Positions 7,032 to 16,150 are shown, counted from the stretch's first letter. The stretch: 33,671 nt of DNA from Pseudarthrobacter albicanus (GCF_018224015.1 NZ_JAGPOT010000085.1:1-33671); one strand, 5' to 3'. Notes: generated by a model from the letters alone, not told the origin. A program made the numbers and translations.

Positions 7032-9197
7032 TCAGGGCCCCGGATGCAGGGCATTCCGGACAGTCCCGACGAGGGAATGGAACCCCGGGTCGGCAGCCAG
7101 CCCGTCAATGAGGACCGTGCCGTTGGGGCCGGCCAGCGGGATGCACCAGTTGGGGTATTCCGTGCTGGTGCCGGGCTGGTTCTGGGTCCGGGTCTCGCCG
7201 ACGGCATCCACGAGGGCCACGCCCAGCAGGGACGACGGCGACAGCGCGGTGAACGCGTACAGCGCCCCGACGGTGGCCTGCACATCTGTGCGGCCATCCG
7301 GGCTCCCGGCCGGCAGCAGCCCGCGCTGCCGCACCAGGGCCAGCACCGCTTCCTGCTCGGCGGCAGCCGCGGCGCGTTCCTCCTCCACCGGGCGCTGCAG
7401 CAGACCCAGCGACTCGCGCAGGGTCACGTGTTCGCCGGCCAGGTAGCCCGCCGTCGGCGGCAGATCGTGGGTGTTGACGCTGGTGAGGCACTGCTGGCGG
7501 TACCGTTCCGGCGGAATCGGTCCGCCGGCGTCGTGCTCGAACCAGAGGATCGAGGTGCCGAAGATCCCCCGCTCGGCGAGATAGTCACGGACCCAGGGCT
7601 CGAACACGCCCAGGTCCTCGCCGATCACGATCGCCCCGGCGCGTTGTGCCTCCAGCGCAAGGATGCCGATGAGCGCCTCGTGGTCGTAGTAGACGTAGGT
7701 GCCGTCCTCGGGGCCCGCCCCCGCCGGAATCCACCACAGCCGGAACAGCCCCAGGATGTGGTCCACGCGGATACCGCCGGCGTGGCGCAGCACGGTCCGC
7801 AGCATGTCGCGGTAGGCGGCATAGCCGGATTCGGCGAGCCGGCCCGGATGCCACGGCGGCTGGGTCCAGTTCTGGCCCTGCTGGTTGAACATGTCCGGCG
7901 GCGCGCCCACCGTGACGCCCCGCGCGAGCACACCGTCGAGTTTCCACGCGTCCGCGCCGCCGAGTTTCACCCCGACGGCCAGGTCATGGATCACGCCGAT
8001 CTCCATGCCGGCCTGCCGTGCCGCGCGCTGCGCCGCCTCCAGCTGCTGGTCGCAGTTCCACTGCAGCCAGCGGTGGAACTCGATCCGTCCGGCGAGCAGG
8101 ACCCGCTGTTCCGCGCAGTAGGGCGTTCCCGGCTCAGCCGCCTCCCCCGCCCACTCCGGGGCCGACGGCGCAAGCCGTTCGGCGAGCGCGCACCAGAGGG
8201 CGAAGTCGTCCAGTCCCTGCCCCTGATCCGCGCAGAAGTCCGCGAACTGGCGTGTGCGGGCCGCGCTGCGCCGGACCTTGAACACCAGTTCCAGGGCGGC
8301 GAGCTTCGCGTCGTAGCTGGCATTGCGGTCCAGCAGCCCGGCGGAGCGGTTGGCCGTGTGCAGCCGCCCGGCGTGCCGTTCCACCTCGGCCAGCCCCGCC
8401 GCGTCCAGGTATCCGTATTCGGGAATCTCCTCCACCCGGAGGTACAGCGGGTTGAAGAACCGCCTCGTGGTGGGCAGGTACGGGGAATTCTCGACCGGCG
8501 GCCGCGGTTCGGCGGCGTGCAGCGGATTGACGAGGAGGAAACCGGCACCCTCCCGGCCCGAAATCGTGGCGAGGTCGGCGAGGTCGGCGAAGTCGCCGAT
8601 CCCCCAGGAGCGCGAGGACCGCACGGAATAGAGCTGCGCCGTCAGCCCCCAGTTCCGCCGTCCCGCCAGCAGCCCGGTGGTACGCAGCCGCTGCGGCGTG
8701 ACCACGAGCGGACATTCGGCCGTGGCGCCGTCCGCGTCCGCAACCAGGGTGTGCCAGCCGAGGGGCAGGTGGTCCGGGACGGTGAACACCGCGCGGCCGG
8801 TAAGGACGCCGTCGACGTCGACCGGACCGTCCCCGTTGTCGCGTCGTGCCGCGTCGTGCCTGCTGCCGTCCTCGGCCATGATCCAGACGCTGACGGGACT
8901 GCCGTACGGGACGTGGACGTCGACGTGGACTTCCTGCCCTTCCCGTCCGACGACGACCGGCGGCAGGATGCGCCGCCACGGCGCCAGCCGGGTCTCGCCC
9001 AGCGAGCGCTGCAGTTCGTCCGGCCCGTGGGCCGGGACCCCCAGGGCCGCGAGGACACCGTGCAGGGTGCTGCCGGACACGGCGCGTTCGACGCCGTCCC
9101 AGCCGCGGTACGTTGTCCCGATGCCGTGGGCTGCTGCCAGTTCCCGGAGCAGTTGGTCTTCGATGGTCTCGTTTTCGTGGTGCGTAGCGTCCGCCAT
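7032..9197 (-). CDS. malQ: 4-alpha-glucanotransferase (amylomaltase)
   Basis: A 721-residue GH77 enzyme that transfers alpha-1,4-glucan segments between maltodextrins in the cytoplasm. The catalytic triad is visible: nucleophile Asp in GIRVDHILGLFRLWWIP (about residue 479), acid/base Glu in VIGEDLGVFEPWV (527) and the third Asp in SVNTHDLPPTAGYL (578). The spacings match E. coli MalQ. An N-terminal region of about 170 residues before the barrel is usual for the actinobacterial form. ATG at 9197 is preferred to the GTG nine bases upstream. It works with the glgA and glgC genes 10 kb away in glycogen and maltodextrin metabolism, but is not linked in an operon. It is divergent from the small leaderless ORF at 9267. 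Confidence 0.95.
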   Translation of the reverse strand: MADATHHENETIEDQLLRELAAAHGIGTTYRGWDGVERAVSGSTLHGVLAALGVPAHGPDELQRSLGETRLAPWRRILPPVVVGREGQEVHVDVHVPYGSPVSVWIMAEDGSRHDAARRDNGDGPVDVDGVLTGRAVFTVPDHLPLGWHTLVADADGATAECPLVVTPQRLRTTGLLAGRRNWGLTAQLYSVRSSRSWGIGDFADLADLATISGREGAGFLLVNPLHAAEPRPPVENSPYLPTTRRFFNPLYLRVEEIPEYGYLDAAGLAEVERHAGRLHTANRSAGLLDRNASYDAKLAALELVFKVRRSAARTRQFADFCADQGQGLDDFALWCALAERLAPSAPEWAGEAAEPGTPYCAEQRVLLAGRIEFHRWLQWNCDQQLEAAQRAARQAGMEIGVIHDLAVGVKLGGADAWKLDGVLARGVTVGAPPDMFNQQGQNWTQPPWHPGRLAESGYAAYRDMLRTVLRHAGGIRVDHILGLFRLWWIPAGAGPEDGTYVYYDHEALIGILALEAQRAGAIVIGEDLGVFEPWVRDYLAERGIFGTSILWFEHDAGGPIPPERYRQQCLTSVNTHDLPPTAGYLAGEHVTLRESLGLLQRPVEEERAAAAAEQEAVLALVRQRGLLPAGSPDGRTDVQATVGALYAFTALSPSSLLGVALVDAVGETRTQNQPGTSTEYPNWCIPLAGPNGTVLIDGLAADPGFHSLVGTVRNALHPGP

Positions 9198-9252
9198 GGC
9201 CCCCACTGTAGACGCTGGCCCCTGCCGTTTCGACGCGGCAGGCCGTCCAGGC

Positions 9253-9258
9253 TAGCCT
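9253..9258 (+). promoter_or_regulatory. -10 hexamer for a leaderless start at 9267
   Basis: TAGCCT fits TANNNT and ends nine bases before the ATG at 9267, with no ribosome-binding site between. This suggests transcription starting at or next to the ATG. Confidence 0.4.
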
Positions 9259-9266
9259 TGCAGCCT

Positions 9267-9395
9267 ATGGTTGACGTCGAACGGTTCCGGATTCTCCTTC
9301 CCGAGGAGCGCGGGCGGAAACCCGCCCTCCTTCCCGCCCTCCGGCAGGACACCACCGCGGTGAATGCCGCCCGGCTCGGAAGCGGGAATGCATGA
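9267..9395 (+). CDS. 42-residue leaderless ORF coupled to the M50-like peptidase
   Basis: A short frame starting MVDVERFRILLPEERGRK, strongly basic in the middle and without a membrane segment. Its stop overlaps the start of the following membrane peptidase (ATGA). A TANNNT hexamer lies at leaderless distance upstream. The peptidase has no obvious Shine-Dalgarno site, so translating this ORF may be what delivers ribosomes to it. I recognise no family. It may simply be a translated leader. Confidence 0.35.
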   Translation: MVDVERFRILLPEERGRKPALLPALRQDTTAVNAARLGSGNA

Positions 9396-10186
9396 GCCTG
9401 CCGATGGCGGCCGGCGCTGCGACGGACAACCTTGCCGCGGCATGGTGGGACCGGATCGTTGCCGGGTTCACCCAGTCGCCCATCCCCCACGTCACGGCCA
9501 CGGAACTGGCGGTGGTGGTCCTCCTCGCCGTCGCGGTGTCCCTCCCCCGGGCCAGCTGGCGGTACTTCGGGCTGCTCGCCACTGTCACGCACGAGCTCGG
9601 CCATGCCTTCGCCGCCCTCATGACAGGCCAGCGGCTGGGCGGGATCCGGCTGAGCCTGAACCACTCCGGCACCACCACCACGTACAGCCGGGGCCGCCTG
9701 CCCGCCGTCTGGTCCACGTTCTGGGGCTACCCGGTGCCGGCCGTCGTCGGCGCCACGATGGTCTGGTGCGGCTTCAACGGCTGGGGCCCCGCCGCGATGT
9801 CGGTCGGGACCCTGGTGCTGCTGGCATCGTTCCTGTTCCTGCGAAACGGCATCGGCCTGCTGATCACCGGCGCCGCGGTGGTGGCCGCCGTGCTGCTGGT
9901 GCTGTTCGTTCCGCCGGAATTCAACGGGCACGTGATGATCGTGCTGGGCCTGGCCCTCCTGGTCGCCGCCGTCCGGGACCTGGGCAAGCTGCTCGCCGTG
10001 CACCTGCGGCGCAGGGACCAGCTGCCGACGTCGGACGCCTACCTGCTGTACCGCGCGACGCGGGTGCCCGCGGCGGTCTGGATCCTGCTGTTCGCCGCCG
10101 TGGTGGCGGCCTCGTGGTGGTTCGCCTGGCAGCCGATGGCGCAGGTCCTCGCCACACTTCCCGGTCATGGTCCACTCCCGGCATAG
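9392..10186 (+). CDS. M50-family-like membrane metallopeptidase
   Basis: A 264-residue membrane protein with HELGH at residues 67-71 (LLATVTHELGHAFAALMTG) in a hydrophobic context, as in M50B-like proteins annotated across actinobacteria. About six further hydrophobic segments follow, including 110-165 in two or three passes and a final helix near 230-250. The second metal-ligand motif of true site-2 proteases (NPDG-like) is not evident, so the substrate and even proteolysis are uncertain. Its start overlaps the stop of the 42-residue ORF. Its stop TAG is itself the first half of the -10 hexamer of the next gene. Confidence 0.75.
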   Translation: MSLPMAAGAATDNLAAAWWDRIVAGFTQSPIPHVTATELAVVVLLAVAVSLPRASWRYFGLLATVTHELGHAFAALMTGQRLGGIRLSLNHSGTTTTYSRGRLPAVWSTFWGYPVPAVVGATMVWCGFNGWGPAAMSVGTLVLLASFLFLRNGIGLLITGAAVVAAVLLVLFVPPEFNGHVMIVLGLALLVAAVRDLGKLLAVHLRRRDQLPTSDAYLLYRATRVPAAVWILLFAAVVAASWWFAWQPMAQVLATLPGHGPLPA

Positions 10187-10189
10187 GCT
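10184..10189 (+). promoter_or_regulatory. -10 hexamer for a leaderless start at 10196
   Basis: TAGGCT fits TANNNT and ends seven bases before the ATG at 10196, the ideal spacing for a leaderless mRNA. It overlaps the stop codon of the upstream gene. Confidence 0.5.
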
Positions 10190-10195
10190 GGGACC

Positions 10196-11275
10196 ATGAG
10201 CCAGACATCCACCAGCACAGACCACACTGATGATCCCGGATACTCCACCAAGGGCGCCTATGTCACGGGCGGGGAGGAATTCACCCGGGACACCCATTAC
10301 ATCGAGGACCGGATCACCCGGGACGGCGCCCCGGGCCGCAACGGCGAACCCGGCTGGCCGGTGGAACCGGGCCGCTACCGGCTCATCGCCGCCCGCGCCT
10401 GCCCCTGGGCCAACCGCACGGTGATCGTGCGGCGGCTGCTGGGCCTGGAGGACGTGATCTCCCTCGGCCAGCCCGGCCCCACCCACGACGCCCGGTCCTG
10501 GACCTTCGACCTCGATCCCGGCGGCAAGGATCCCGTCCTGGGCATCGAAAGGATCCAGGACGCCTACTTCCGCCGCTTCCCGGACTATCCGCGCGGGATC
10601 ACGGTGCCGGCCCTCGTGGACGTGCCCACCGGCCGGGTCGTCACCAACAACTACCCGCAGATCACCCTGGACTTCTCGACGGAATGGACCGCGTACCACC
10701 GCCCCGGCGCCCCGGACCTGTACCCGGAGCACCTGCGGGAAGAGATCGACGCCGTCAATAAACGGGTCTTCACCGAGGTCAACAACGGCGTCTACCGCTG
10801 CGGCTTCGCCGGCTCCCAGGCGGCCTACGACGCCGCCTATGACCGGCTCTGGACCGCCCTGGACTGGCTGGAGGAACGGCTCGCCGCCCGGCGCTACCTC
10901 GTGGGCGGCACCATCACCGAGGCCGATGTCCGGCTGTTCACCACGCTCGCCCGCTTTGACGCCGTCTACCACGGGCACTTCAAGTGCAACCGGCAGAAGC
11001 TCAGCGAGATGCCGGTGCTGTGGGCCTACGCCCGCGACCTGTTCCAGACCCCGGGGTTCGGCGACACGATCGACTTCGTCCAGATCAAGCAGCACTACTA
11101 CATCGTCCACGAGGACATCAATCCCACCGGAATCGTCCCGAAGGGACCAGAGCTGGGCAACTGGCTCACCGCCCACGGCCGGGAAGCGCTCGGCGGCCGG
11201 CCGTTCGGCGGCGGAACACCGCCCGGACCGGTCCGGGCCGGCGAGGAGGTCGCCCCGGGGCACGGGGCGGCCTGA
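10196..11275 (+). CDS. glutathionyl-hydroquinone-reductase-like protein (omega/Xi GST fold)
   Basis: A 359-residue cytoplasmic enzyme. The N-terminal thioredoxin-fold half carries the redox motif CPWANR with catalytic Cys69, which is the signature of the YqjG/ECM4 family. The all-helical C-terminal half includes YRCGFAGSQAAYDAAYDRLW and GTITEADVRLFTTLARFDAV-type motifs. Family members reductively remove a thiol from quinol conjugates. Actinobacteria use mycothiol rather than glutathione, so the physiological thiol is probably mycothiol (inference). The last ~25 residues are Gly/Pro-rich and probably disordered. It is followed 73 bp later by a FUSC-like membrane protein, possibly with a shared role in aromatic or quinone detoxification. 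Confidence 0.9.
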   Translation: MSQTSTSTDHTDDPGYSTKGAYVTGGEEFTRDTHYIEDRITRDGAPGRNGEPGWPVEPGRYRLIAARACPWANRTVIVRRLLGLEDVISLGQPGPTHDARSWTFDLDPGGKDPVLGIERIQDAYFRRFPDYPRGITVPALVDVPTGRVVTNNYPQITLDFSTEWTAYHRPGAPDLYPEHLREEIDAVNKRVFTEVNNGVYRCGFAGSQAAYDAAYDRLWTALDWLEERLAARRYLVGGTITEADVRLFTTLARFDAVYHGHFKCNRQKLSEMPVLWAYARDLFQTPGFGDTIDFVQIKQHYYIVHEDINPTGIVPKGPELGNWLTAHGREALGGRPFGGGTPPGPVRAGEEVAPGHGAA

Positions 11276-11334
11276 CCGGAAGGTCAAATCCGGACGGCGG
11301 GGTTCCTCCACTTGTGGCAGCAATATCCCGCACC

Positions 11335-11340
11335 TAGGGT
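11335..11340 (+). promoter_or_regulatory. -10 hexamer before the FUSC-like gene
   Basis: TAGGGT fits TANNNT and ends nine bases before the ATG at 11349, compatible with a leaderless or near-leaderless transcript. Confidence 0.35.
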
Positions 11341-11348
11341 GGGCCGGG

Positions 11349-12467
11349 ATGAGCAGCGATAAAGAGGTAACCGGCAGACACCCGTCACCGGTCCAAAAAC
11401 TCTGGCGGATCGTTGTGGGCAGCGTGTCCCCGGCGCTTCTCTGGCCCCGGCTGCAGCTGGCCGTGAAGGCGGCGCTCGCCGCGGGCATCGCCTTTTACAT
11501 TGCCCCCTTCATGCCCGGTTCCGCGGCCGACTACCCCTACTACGCCCCGCTCGGCGCCCTCGTCGCCATGTACGAGAACGTTTCCGGCTCCATGCGCCAG
11601 GGGGCGCAGACGCTCGTGGGCCTGGCGATCGGAATCGGCCTGGCCTTCATGCTCTTCAGCCTGGGGGGCCCGAGCCCGGTGACGGTCGCCATCGTCATGG
11701 GGCTCGGTGTCATCCTCGCGGGCCTGCCCCGGATCGGCTCCGGCAGCGACTGGATTCCGACGGCGGCGCTCCTGGTCCTGCTGGTCGGCGGCCACAACCC
11801 GGACGAGTTCTCCTTCGGCTACCTGGTCCAGATGGGCGCCGGCGTCACCGTAGGCATAGTTGTCAATCTCCTGGTCTTCCCGCCGCTGCACTTCAAAGCC
11901 GCGGCCCTCAGCATCGCCGAGCTGCGCCTGGCGCTCGCCCGGCAACTGGAGGACATGGGCAAGGCACTGAAAGAGAACTGGCCGCCGGAGCATGAGGACT
12001 GGTCCCGCCGCTCGGATGCGCTCGCAGCTTCGGCCCGATCGGTGCGGCTGGCAGTGGAAAAAGCGGACGCCAGCCGGAAGGCAAATCCCCGGCGGCGGCT
12101 CCACCCACGGGACGTGGACCTGGACTACCGCAACCTCCGGGACCTCGAGCGGATTACCTTCCACATCCAGGATGTGACCCAGGTGCTCTCGGACGTCATC
12201 TGGGCCACGGACACGCCCTTCGTCATACCGGACGAAGACACGGCGCCCCTCGCCGGCGCCATGGCAGCCGTGGGGGACATTCTTCGGTCCATCGAAGAGG
12301 ATCCCCCGGAGCAGGCGGAGCTGACCGCGGCCGCGGATGCCGCCCTCACGGATCTCACCGCCCGCATTGCAGCCCGCGAGGTGGCCACAGACTCTGCCAG
12401 CGCGGCCGAGTCCATCCTGCTGAGCCTGCACCGCATGCTGCGGGTGATTAAATCCGCCCACGCGTGA
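11349..12467 (+). CDS. FUSC / aromatic-acid-exporter-like membrane protein
   Basis: A 372-residue protein. The first ~180 residues hold about six hydrophobic segments (near 38-55, 63-77, 86-104, 110-127, 137-148 and 157-178), including YYAPLGALVAMYENVSGSMR, which resembles the conserved start of FUSC-domain proteins. A soluble helical domain of ~190 residues follows, with heptad-like charged stretches. The family includes AaeB and YccS-type proteins thought to export aromatic acids or to act as envelope proteins; substrate specificity cannot be read here. The ATG at 11349 is chosen because the longer frame upstream overlaps the GST-like gene out of register. Confidence 0.8.
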   Translation: MSSDKEVTGRHPSPVQKLWRIVVGSVSPALLWPRLQLAVKAALAAGIAFYIAPFMPGSAADYPYYAPLGALVAMYENVSGSMRQGAQTLVGLAIGIGLAFMLFSLGGPSPVTVAIVMGLGVILAGLPRIGSGSDWIPTAALLVLLVGGHNPDEFSFGYLVQMGAGVTVGIVVNLLVFPPLHFKAAALSIAELRLALARQLEDMGKALKENWPPEHEDWSRRSDALAASARSVRLAVEKADASRKANPRRRLHPRDVDLDYRNLRDLERITFHIQDVTQVLSDVIWATDTPFVIPDEDTAPLAGAMAAVGDILRSIEEDPPEQAELTAAADAALTDLTARIAAREVATDSASAAESILLSLHRMLRVIKSAHA

Positions 12468-12472
12468 ACCGG

Positions 12473-12502
12473 CGGCGGCGGCAGGGAAGACGGCCGCCGC
12501 CG
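12473..12502. terminator. GC-rich hairpin between convergent genes
   Basis: CGGCGGCGGC (12473-12482) and GCCGCCGCCG (12493-12502) form a 10-bp stem with a 10-nt loop, between the stops of the FUSC-like gene and the MaoC-like gene. There is no T-run, so termination strength is uncertain. Confidence 0.5.
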
Positions 12503-12524
12503 TCGTCCGCATCGGATCCCGGCG

Positions 12525-13436
12525 CTAAAGTGCCGCCACCGATCCGCTGAAGTGCTTGCGTCCCGAGCGCGCGTTCCAGGCGACGTAGTCCGAGCGCCGC
12601 CACCCGCCGTCGTTGTCCTGCACGGTGCTGATGTCCAGGGCCACATGAGCGGGCAGGAACACCGGCGCCTCGAAGGCCACGTCCCAGCTGAATGAGTCCC
12701 CCTTCACCGCGCCCACGTCCGCGAGCGCCCTGGACGCAAGGTACATCCCGTGGGCGACGGACCGGCGCAGGCCCAGCGCCTTGGCCGTCAGGACACTCAG
12801 GTGGATGGGGTTGAAGTCCCCGGACACCGCGGCATAGGCCCGACCCGTGTCGACGCCCAACTGCCAGAGCGCCGTCGGATCCGGAGCGGAGAAGGCAGAG
12901 GGCACTGTGGGCACCGTTGGCTTGTCGATCCCCGGCAGGAACACGCCCTTGGACAGGTACGTCGACACACCGCGCCAGCGCAGGGTGTCCTGCCCTGCCG
13001 CGCGGACCTCGGCCACCACATCGAATACGGTCCCCGCCCGGTGCCCGCGCAGCTTTTCCACCCGCGCCCGGAGATCCAGGGCCTCGGTGAAACGGAGCGG
13101 GGCGTACTGCAGCACGCTGTTGCCCAGGTGGATCATGCCCGGCAGGGGCAGCGGGAAGTCATCCCGGTTCATCACGCTCATGGCCAGCGGAAAGGCCAGC
13201 GCGTGGAGGAACCCGGCCGGCAGGACGTCGCTCGCCGTCTCGCCGATCAGGTGCTGGTAGGCCGTGAGGGTGGTCACCTCCGCCTTCACGCCGCGGACCT
13301 CGTGGCTGCACTCCGGGAGCGCGGTGCCCGCGTGGGTGCCGAGGACCCGGCGCCGCGCGGCGGTGGCGGCCGCGTTGACGTACAGCTTGGCGAGGGACGG
13401 CATTTCGCCCAGGATGACGGGCTGGGGCCCGGTCAT
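12525..13436 (-). CDS. MaoC-family (R)-enoyl-CoA/acyl hydratase, HtdX-like
   Basis: A 303-residue double-hotdog hydratase that adds water to 2-enoyl thioesters. The hydratase-2 motif YAAVSGDFNPIH (201-212) supplies the Asp207/His212 dyad, followed by VAHGMYLASRALA. The N-terminal half is a degenerate hotdog. Its ATG overlaps the stop of fabG (TCAT on the plus strand), giving tight coupling. The order MaoC, large FabG, thiolase parallels Mycobacterium htdX-fabG4-fadA2, so it probably acts on chain-elongation or degradation intermediates made by those partners. The long N-terminal extension of the frame beyond 13436 overlaps fabG and is rejected. Confidence 0.88.
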   Translation of the reverse strand: MTGPQPVILGEMPSLAKLYVNAAATAARRRVLGTHAGTALPECSHEVRGVKAEVTTLTAYQHLIGETASDVLPAGFLHALAFPLAMSVMNRDDFPLPLPGMIHLGNSVLQYAPLRFTEALDLRARVEKLRGHRAGTVFDVVAEVRAAGQDTLRWRGVSTYLSKGVFLPGIDKPTVPTVPSAFSAPDPTALWQLGVDTGRAYAAVSGDFNPIHLSVLTAKALGLRRSVAHGMYLASRALADVGAVKGDSFSWDVAFEAPVFLPAHVALDISTVQDNDGGWRRSDYVAWNARSGRKHFSGSVAAL

Positions 13437-14773
13437 GCTCCGACCAGGTTCTGCCCGCAGACGCGCAGCACCTCGCCGGAGATGCCGCCCGCGGCGTCGC
13501 TGGCCAGGAAGGCGATCGCCTCGGCGACGTCGCCCGGCTCCCCGCCCTGCTGCAGTGAGTTGAGCCGGCGGGCGACTTCCCGGGTGGCGAACGGCATCCG
13601 CGCCGTCATCGCGGTCTCGATGAAGCCGGGTGCGACGGCGTTGATGGAGCCGCCGTGCGCCGCGAGCAGGGGTGCCGTGGCCCGGACCATGCCGATGACT
13701 CCGGCCTTGGACGCGGCGTAATTGGCCTGTCCGCGGTTGCCGGCGATGCCGCTCGTGGACGCCACGGACACGATCCGAGGCGAGCTCCGGAAGTGCACCG
13801 AGGCCAGCAGCGCCGCGTTGATGCGCAGCTGCGCGGCAAGGTTCACGGCGATGACGGCGTTCCACCGGTCCTGGCCCATGTTGACGAGCAGCTTGTCCCG
13901 GGTGATGCCAGCGTTGTGGACCACGATGTCCAGGCGTCCGTGGCGTTCCACGGCGTGCCCGATGATCCGCTGCCCGGCGTCCTCACGGCTGATGTCCAGC
14001 TGCAGCGCCGTTCCATGCACCTCGTTGGCCACCTTCGCCAGGTCCCCGCCGGCTGCCGGGACGTCGACGACGACGAGCCTCGCGCCGTCACGGTAGAGGG
14101 TGCGGGCAATCGCGGCGCCGATCCCGCGCGCCGCCCCGGTCACGACGGCGACCTTCCCCGCCAGGGGCGTCCCGGCGTCGTCCGGCAGCTGCCCCAGGCC
14201 GGAGGTGACGGTCAGGAACTGCCCGTCAACGAACGCGGAACGGCCCGACAGGAAGAACTGCAGCGCCCCCAGCGTGCCGGGGCTGGTGGTGCCGGCAGCG
14301 GCGGTGAGCAGGATGCCGTTGCCCGTGGCGCCGGCGCGGAGTTCCTTGGCCAGGGACCGCAGCAGCCCGTCCACCCCCTGCCGGGCCGCGGCAACCGCCG
14401 GATCCGGGGCGCCGGCAGCGGACCGGGAGATGATGACCACGCGGGCGTTCGGTGCCAGGTCGCGCAGCGAGGCTGCGGCGCCAAGGACCGGCTTTTCCAG
14501 GTCCTCCGGGCGTGCCAGCCCGTCCAGGACCAGGATGATCGCGCCGAGCTTTTCCCTGGGAACGGCGTGCCGGCGGACGTCCAGGCGCCAGGACAGCAGT
14601 ATCGAGGCCAGTTCGTCGGCCCCGGTGCCGGACCCCTGGACCAGCACCGGACCCTCGACGAGGGGCCGGCCCGGCGCGTACCGCCGGAGAACCACCGGCT
14701 GCGGCAGCCCAAGCTTCCGTGCGATGTCCCGGCCGGCGCCCCGGCTTACGAATTCGGTGTATTTGTCGGTCAT
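13433..14773 (-). CDS. fabG: high-molecular-weight 3-oxoacyl-(ACP/CoA) reductase
   Basis: A 446-residue, two-domain SDR of the FabG4/HMwFabG type. The first ~205 residues are a flavodoxin-like non-catalytic domain. The second is a complete SDR with cofactor motif TGAARGIG (212-219), NAGI (287-290) and catalytic Ser339, Tyr352 and Lys356 (NYAASKAG). It reduces 3-oxoacyl thioesters, in mycobacterial FabG4 with NADH and on CoA substrates. The length is about twice that of ordinary FabG, as expected for the class. It starts nine bases after the thiolase stop and overlaps the MaoC gene, so the three form one leftward operon. Confidence 0.92.
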   Translation of the reverse strand: MTDKYTEFVSRGAGRDIARKLGLPQPVVLRRYAPGRPLVEGPVLVQGSGTGADELASILLSWRLDVRRHAVPREKLGAIILVLDGLARPEDLEKPVLGAAASLRDLAPNARVVIISRSAAGAPDPAVAAARQGVDGLLRSLAKELRAGATGNGILLTAAAGTTSPGTLGALQFFLSGRSAFVDGQFLTVTSGLGQLPDDAGTPLAGKVAVVTGAARGIGAAIARTLYRDGARLVVVDVPAAGGDLAKVANEVHGTALQLDISREDAGQRIIGHAVERHGRLDIVVHNAGITRDKLLVNMGQDRWNAVIAVNLAAQLRINAALLASVHFRSSPRIVSVASTSGIAGNRGQANYAASKAGVIGMVRATAPLLAAHGGSINAVAPGFIETAMTARMPFATREVARRLNSLQQGGEPGDVAEAIAFLASDAAGGISGEVLRVCGQNLVGA

Positions 14774-14782
14774 CCGGTCCCC

Positions 14783-16150
14783 CTAGCGTGCTTCAAGGAC
14801 AGCGACGACGCCCTGGCCCCCGGCCGCGCAGACCGAGATCAGCCCGCGGGCCGGACGCCCGCCCACCGGGCCCTTGGCGTGCAGCATCTTCGCCAGCGAG
14901 GCCACGATCCGTCCGCCGGTGGCGGCAAAGGGGTGGCCGGCGGCGAGCGAGGATCCGTTGACGTTGAGCCTGGACCGGTCGATGCTGCCGAAGGCGCCCG
15001 CCAGGCCGAGGCGGTTGCGGCCGAATTCCTCGTCCTCCCACGCGGCCAGGGTGCTCAGCACGGTGCCGGCGAAGGCCTCGTGGATCTCGAAGAAATCGAT
15101 ATCCGCCAGGGTGAGTCCGTTACGGGCCAGCAGCCGGGGCACGGCGAACGCCGGAGCCATCAAGAGGCCGTCCTTGCCGTGGACGAAGTCCACGGCGGCG
15201 GCTTCGCCGTCGAGCACCGTGGCGAGCTTGGGCAGGCCGTGGGCGTCGGCCCATTCCTCGGACGCGAGCAGCACCGTCGAGGCGCCGTCGGTCAGCGGGG
15301 TGGAGTTGCCTGCCGTCATGGTCGCCTGGGCGCCGAGGTTCCTGCCGAAGACGGGCTTGAGCGTGGCCAGCTTCTCGATGCTCGTGTCCGCACGGAGGTT
15401 GGCGTCCTTGCCCAGGCCGCGGTAGGGGGTGATCAGGTCATCGAAGAAGCCAGCGTCATAGGCGGCGGCGAGATTCCGGTGGCTGTTGAAGGCCAGCTCG
15501 TCCTGGGCCTCGCGGGTGATCTTCCACTGCGCCGTGGTGAGCGCCTGGTGTTCGCCCATGGACAGGCCGGTCCGCGGCTCGCCGGTGTTCGGGGCGTCCG
15601 GGGCCAGGTCCCTGGGCCGGAGCCGGCTGAGGATCCGGAGCCGCTGGGGAATGGTCCTGGCGCGGTTCAGGTCCAGCAGCACCCCGCGGAGGCCCTCGCT
15701 GACGGCGATGGGGGCGTCCGAGGCGGAGTCGACCCCACCTGCGATGGCCGAATCGATCTGGCCCAGTTTGATTTTGTTGGCGAGCCCGAGCACGGCTTCC
15801 AGGCCGGTGGCGCAGGCCTGCTGCAGGTCATAGGCCGGAGTTTCGGCGGCGAGCGCGGAGCCGAGAACCACCTCGCGGGTCAGGTTGAAGTCGCGCGAGT
15901 GCTTGAGCACCGCGCCTGCTGCGACCTCGCCGATCCGCTCGTCCTGCAGCCCGAAGCGGGCGATGAGACCCTCGAGGGCCGCACCGAGCATGTCCTGGTT
16001 GGAGGACCTGGTGTAGGCGCCCCCGGTCCGGGCGAACGGAATCCGGTTGCCTCCCACCACCACTGCATTGCGGAGTTGCGGCGCTGCTGCCGGAGCGGCG
16101 GCCGGTGCCGATTCCTGTGGCCCGGATGCGGATTCTCCGTTGACGGACAT
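14783..16150 (-). CDS. acetyl-CoA C-acyltransferase (thiolase), FadA2/FadI-like
   Basis: A 454-residue thiolase. Nucleophile Cys113 lies in QQACATGLEAV, His405 in LAAGHPFAATGGR and the second Cys440 in SVCAAGGQG. It cleaves 3-oxoacyl-CoA with CoA, or condenses in reverse. An Ala/Pro-rich segment at residues 8-25 precedes the core. ATG 16150 is preceded by GGAGA at good distance, and the upstream extension of the frame runs into the shared operator. It is the first gene of the leftward operon, divergent from the TetR gene. A mirrored TACGCT hexamer in the intergenic palindrome is its probable -10. Confidence 0.93.
   Translation of the reverse strand: MSVNGESASGPQESAPAAAPAAAPQLRNAVVVGGNRIPFARTGGAYTRSSNQDMLGAALEGLIARFGLQDERIGEVAAGAVLKHSRDFNLTREVVLGSALAAETPAYDLQQACATGLEAVLGLANKIKLGQIDSAIAGGVDSASDAPIAVSEGLRGVLLDLNRARTIPQRLRILSRLRPRDLAPDAPNTGEPRTGLSMGEHQALTTAQWKITREAQDELAFNSHRNLAAAYDAGFFDDLITPYRGLGKDANLRADTSIEKLATLKPVFGRNLGAQATMTAGNSTPLTDGASTVLLASEEWADAHGLPKLATVLDGEAAAVDFVHGKDGLLMAPAFAVPRLLARNGLTLADIDFFEIHEAFAGTVLSTLAAWEDEEFGRNRLGLAGAFGSIDRSRLNVNGSSLAAGHPFAATGGRIVASLAKMLHAKGPVGGRPARGLISVCAAGGQGVVAVLEAR

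Noticed and set aside
6882..9395. An 837-codon plus-strand open frame opposite malQ
   Set aside because: Shadow of malQ. Only its last 42 codons, starting at the leaderless ATG at 9267, were kept as a possible gene.
8642..11488. A 948-codon minus-strand open frame across the M50-like and GST-like genes
   Set aside because: It is antisense to two well-supported genes, has no recognisable domain and arises from the high GC at third codon positions.
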